A DNA stretch of 40,234 nucleotides, taken from contig NZ_JACTVA010000049.1 of NCBI RefSeq assembly GCF_014490485.1, positions 1 through 40,234 on the forward strand. The letters run 5' to 3'. Source of the stretch: Teichococcus aerophilus (GTDB lineage: Bacteria > Pseudomonadota > Alphaproteobacteria > Acetobacterales > Acetobacteraceae). The notes under the pieces are model-generated. The model searched no databases. It was not told the origin of the DNA and was given only the letters and a program-made list of their open reading frames with translations. Positions 38,263-40,234 of the stretch are shown here, piece by piece (position 1 is the stretch's first letter; each line of letters begins with the position of its first letter). The position numbers were made by a program, and so were the translations under genes.

Positions 38263-38523
38263 ATGCGCTTTGCCGCTGTTGTTGCCGCCGCTGGCCTGCT
38301 GAGCCTCACCGCCCCAGGGGCGGCCTTCGCGGCCTGTTCCCTGGAGCAGGCGATGACCAAAGTCTCGATGATTTCCGAGCTGCTGATGCCCAAGATGCAG
38401 AGCAAGCCGGACGAGGCGAGCAAGATCATGACCGAGATCGGCGAGGCGACCTCCAGCGCCACGCCGACGGATCAGGATTGCGCGGCGCTGGACCGGCTGA
38501 TGGAGCGCGCCCGCCGGCTGTAA
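38263..38523 (+). CDS. Small secreted helical protein with two Cys
   Basis: An 86-residue protein with a signal peptide (1-23, ending FA-A) and a helical mature part with Cys25 and Cys73 that could form a disulfide. Charged helices (LEQAMTKVSMISELLMPKMQ and LDRLMERARRL) suggest a small periplasmic helical bundle. ATG at 38263 has GAGGA 8 bases before it; an upstream in-frame ATG at 38242 would spoil the signal peptide. No family recognised, no operon partner. Confidence 0.65.
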   Translation: MRFAAVVAAAGLLSLTAPGAAFAACSLEQAMTKVSMISELLMPKMQSKPDEASKIMTEIGEATSSATPTDQDCAALDRLMERARRL

Positions 38524-38592
38524 GGGGCGGGAGGCGGCGGGCTGGGAGCGTCGTCCCGGCCCGGTGACAGCGTCAGCCTGACCGGGGTGGCT

Positions 38593-40234
38593 TCAGGGCC
38601 GCCAGGGCAGGGTGCCGGGCGGCAGGCGGCGGCCGAGCAGGCTGGCGGCGCCCATCAGCGCCGCGACCAGCAGCAGGGAAAGGCAGGAGACGGCGGCGGC
38701 CTGCGGGCTCTGGCCGCCATCCTGCAGGTTGAAGACCAGGACGCCCAGGGTCTGCGTACCGGGGCCGTGCAGCAGGCTGCTGACCGTGACCTCGTTGACT
38801 GCCAGCAGCATGACCAGCAGCGCGCCGGCCGCCAGGGCGGGGGCCAGGGGCGGCAGGTGCACGGCGCGCAGGCGCAGTAGCAGGCCGGCGCCCATGCCGC
38901 GGGCGGCCTCCTCCAGCGCCGGGTCCAGCCGCGCGGCGGCGGCGGCCACGGGGCGCAGTGCCAGGGTCTGGAAGCGGGCCAGGTAGGCGAAGAAGATCAG
39001 CGCCAGGGTGCCGTAGACGGCGCCGCCGCCGGGCAGGCCGAGCACCAGCAGGATGACGGCGACGGCGGTGCAGGCACCGGGCAGGGCGTAGGTCAGGTCG
39101 GTCGCCATGGCGGTGGCGCGGACGGCGCGGTAGCGCATGGCCAGCGCCACCGGCAGCGCCGCGAGGCCGAGCAGCGCGGCGGCGGCGGTGGAGAGCAGCA
39201 GCGAGTTGCCGAAGGCGGCCAGGGTGTGGGCGCCGGGGGCCAGGGTGGCGGCGAAGTGGCGCAGGGTCAGGGTGGCGGGCGTCAGCGCCATGCCCATGGC
39301 CGGCACCAGGGCGGAGGTCAGCAGGGCGGCCAGCGGCACGGCCAGCACCGCCAGCAGGTACAGCGCCAGTGGCGCCACCAGCAGGCGGTCCAGCCGGGTG
39401 GGGACGATCGGCTCGAACGGCCGGCCGGACTTCCAGCCGGCGCGGCGGGCGGCGAGGGCCTGGGCCAGCAGGCCGGGCAGGGTGAGCGCGGCCAGCAGCA
39501 GGGACAGCGCGGCGACCTGGGAGAGCGCGGCGGGACCGGTGGCGGAAAGGCGCTGCCAGATCAGTACCGTCAGCAGCGGGAAGCGGCCGGGGATGCCGAG
39601 TAGGGCGGCAATGCCGAAATTGCCGAGCGCGGCGATGAAGGCGAGGCCGGCGCCGGCCAGCAGGCCCGGGGCCAGCAATGGCCAGACCGCCATGCGCAGC
39701 GCCTGGGCCGGGGTGGCGCCCAGGCCGCGCGCGGCAGCGACGACCTCGGCCGGCAGGCGGCGCACCAGGGCGGCCAGGGCCAGGAAGACCAGCGGCGCAC
39801 CCTGGATGCCCAGCAGCAGGATCAGCCCGAACGGGCCGTAGAACGGGTTCTGCGAGCCGAGCGGCGGGGCGAGGCCGAGCGAGACCAGCAGCGGCGAGGA
39901 CGGGCCGCTGGCCTGGATGAAGGCGAGCGCCATGATCTGCGGTGGCACCAGCAGCGGCAGGATGCAGAGGAAGATCAGCCCGCGCCGCCAGGGCATTTCC
40001 CGCAACAGCAGCAGGCTGGCTTGCACGCCGCCGATGGCGGTGGCCAGCAGCGCGGCGCCGGAGGCCACCAGCAGGCTGCGCCATGCGGCGCGCCAGACGG
40101 AGGCATCGGCGGCGAGGGTGGCGAGGGCCGGGCCGGCGGCCTCGGCCAGCAGGCGCGCGGTGGGGGCCAGGCCCAGCAGCGCCAGCCAGGCCATGGCCCA
40201 GAGAGCGAGCGTGGGCGGACGCGGCAGGGCGCGG
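38593..40234 (-). CDS. Two-module ABC transporter permease, 5' end outside window
   Basis: At least 546 residues with about twelve membrane segments arranged as two BPD_transp modules, as in FbpB/ThiP/AfuB iron, thiamine or spermidine-type permeases. Each half carries an EAA loop: VVAAARGLGATPAQALRMAVWPL in the first and LEEAARGMGAGLLLRLRAVHLP in the second. An ATG exists at 40194, but the frame is open to the right edge. The bases between encode a continuing hydrophobic stretch (LALWA before MAWLALLG), so the true start is probably beyond the window. The binding protein and ATPase genes are expected upstream. The substrate is unknown; iron(III) is a common one for this type. Confidence 0.85.
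   Translation of the reverse strand, partial: RALPRPPTLALWAMAWLALLGLAPTARLLAEAAGPALATLAADASVWRAAWRSLLVASGAALLATAIGGVQASLLLLREMPWRRGLIFLCILPLLVPPQIMALAFIQASGPSSPLLVSLGLAPPLGSQNPFYGPFGLILLLGIQGAPLVFLALAALVRRLPAEVVAAARGLGATPAQALRMAVWPLLAPGLLAGAGLAFIAALGNFGIAALLGIPGRFPLLTVLIWQRLSATGPAALSQVAALSLLLAALTLPGLLAQALAARRAGWKSGRPFEPIVPTRLDRLLVAPLALYLLAVLAVPLAALLTSALVPAMGMALTPATLTLRHFAATLAPGAHTLAAFGNSLLLSTAAAALLGLAALPVALAMRYRAVRATAMATDLTYALPGACTAVAVILLVLGLPGGGAVYGTLALIFFAYLARFQTLALRPVAAAAARLDPALEEAARGMGAGLLLRLRAVHLPPLAPALAAGALLVMLLAVNEVTVSSLLHGPGTQTLGVLVFNLQDGGQSPQAAAVSCLSLLLVAALMGAASLLGRRLPPGTLPWRP

Overview
The window is 40.2 kb of very GC-rich DNA that looks like chromosome from an aerobic alphaproteobacterium. 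The codon use, an EcfG-type general-stress sigma factor, a TRAP transporter and the pst-phoU-phoB order all fit Acetobacteraceae such as Roseomonas or Rhodopila relatives. That placement is inference; no rRNA or tRNA gene is present to anchor it. Genes are dense and nearly all of the first 31 kb is read from the minus strand.

Layout. 1-6.6 kb: the start of a secreted Thr/Pro-rich protein (cut by the left edge), an SDR oxidoreductase, a signalling operon (membrane Cache-GAF-PAS-REC protein without a kinase domain, an OmpR-like regulator with a degenerate receiver, an HD-GYP protein), and a lone GH8 endoglucanase. 6.6-7.0 kb: a less GC-rich gap holding a strong minus-strand terminator. 7.0-28 kb: alpha-glucan/trehalose metabolism. 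treY stands alone, followed by a small membrane protein and a dctPQM TRAP transporter. Then comes a six-gene operon, glgE - treS/maltokinase fusion - glgB - glgX - treZ - malQ, with junctions from an 8-base overlap to a 2-base gap. 28-32 kb: a cluster of small stress-type proteins (DUF2383, KGG, PRC-barrel, a small membrane protein, two unknowns) beside the EcfG-like sigma factor. 32-37.6 kb: pstS-pstC-pstA-pstB-phoU-phoB on the plus strand with a Pho box upstream. 37.6-40.2 kb: a DoxX protein, a small secreted protein and a two-module ABC permease that runs off the right edge.

How the genes fit together. TreS turns trehalose into maltose, the fused kinase makes maltose-1-phosphate, GlgE polymerises it into alpha-1,4-glucan and GlgB branches it. 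GlgX debranches the polymer, and TreY plus TreZ return it to trehalose, with MalQ handling short maltodextrins. This is a closed trehalose-glucan cycle. GlgA, GlgC and OtsAB are not in the window.

Four stress-region genes, including the sigma factor gene itself, are preceded by a shared motif (AACTT in the -35 region and GTT 15-16 bases later) that resembles the EcfG promoter. A weaker copy lies upstream of treY, which suggests that trehalose synthesis is tied to the general stress response. The most unusual items are the kinase-less Cache-GAF-PAS-REC/degenerate-regulator/HD-GYP operon, the GlgE with about 375 extra N-terminal residues that look like a dead GH13 enzyme, and the local set of EcfG-like promoters. 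No CRISPR array, prophage or insertion sequence was seen.
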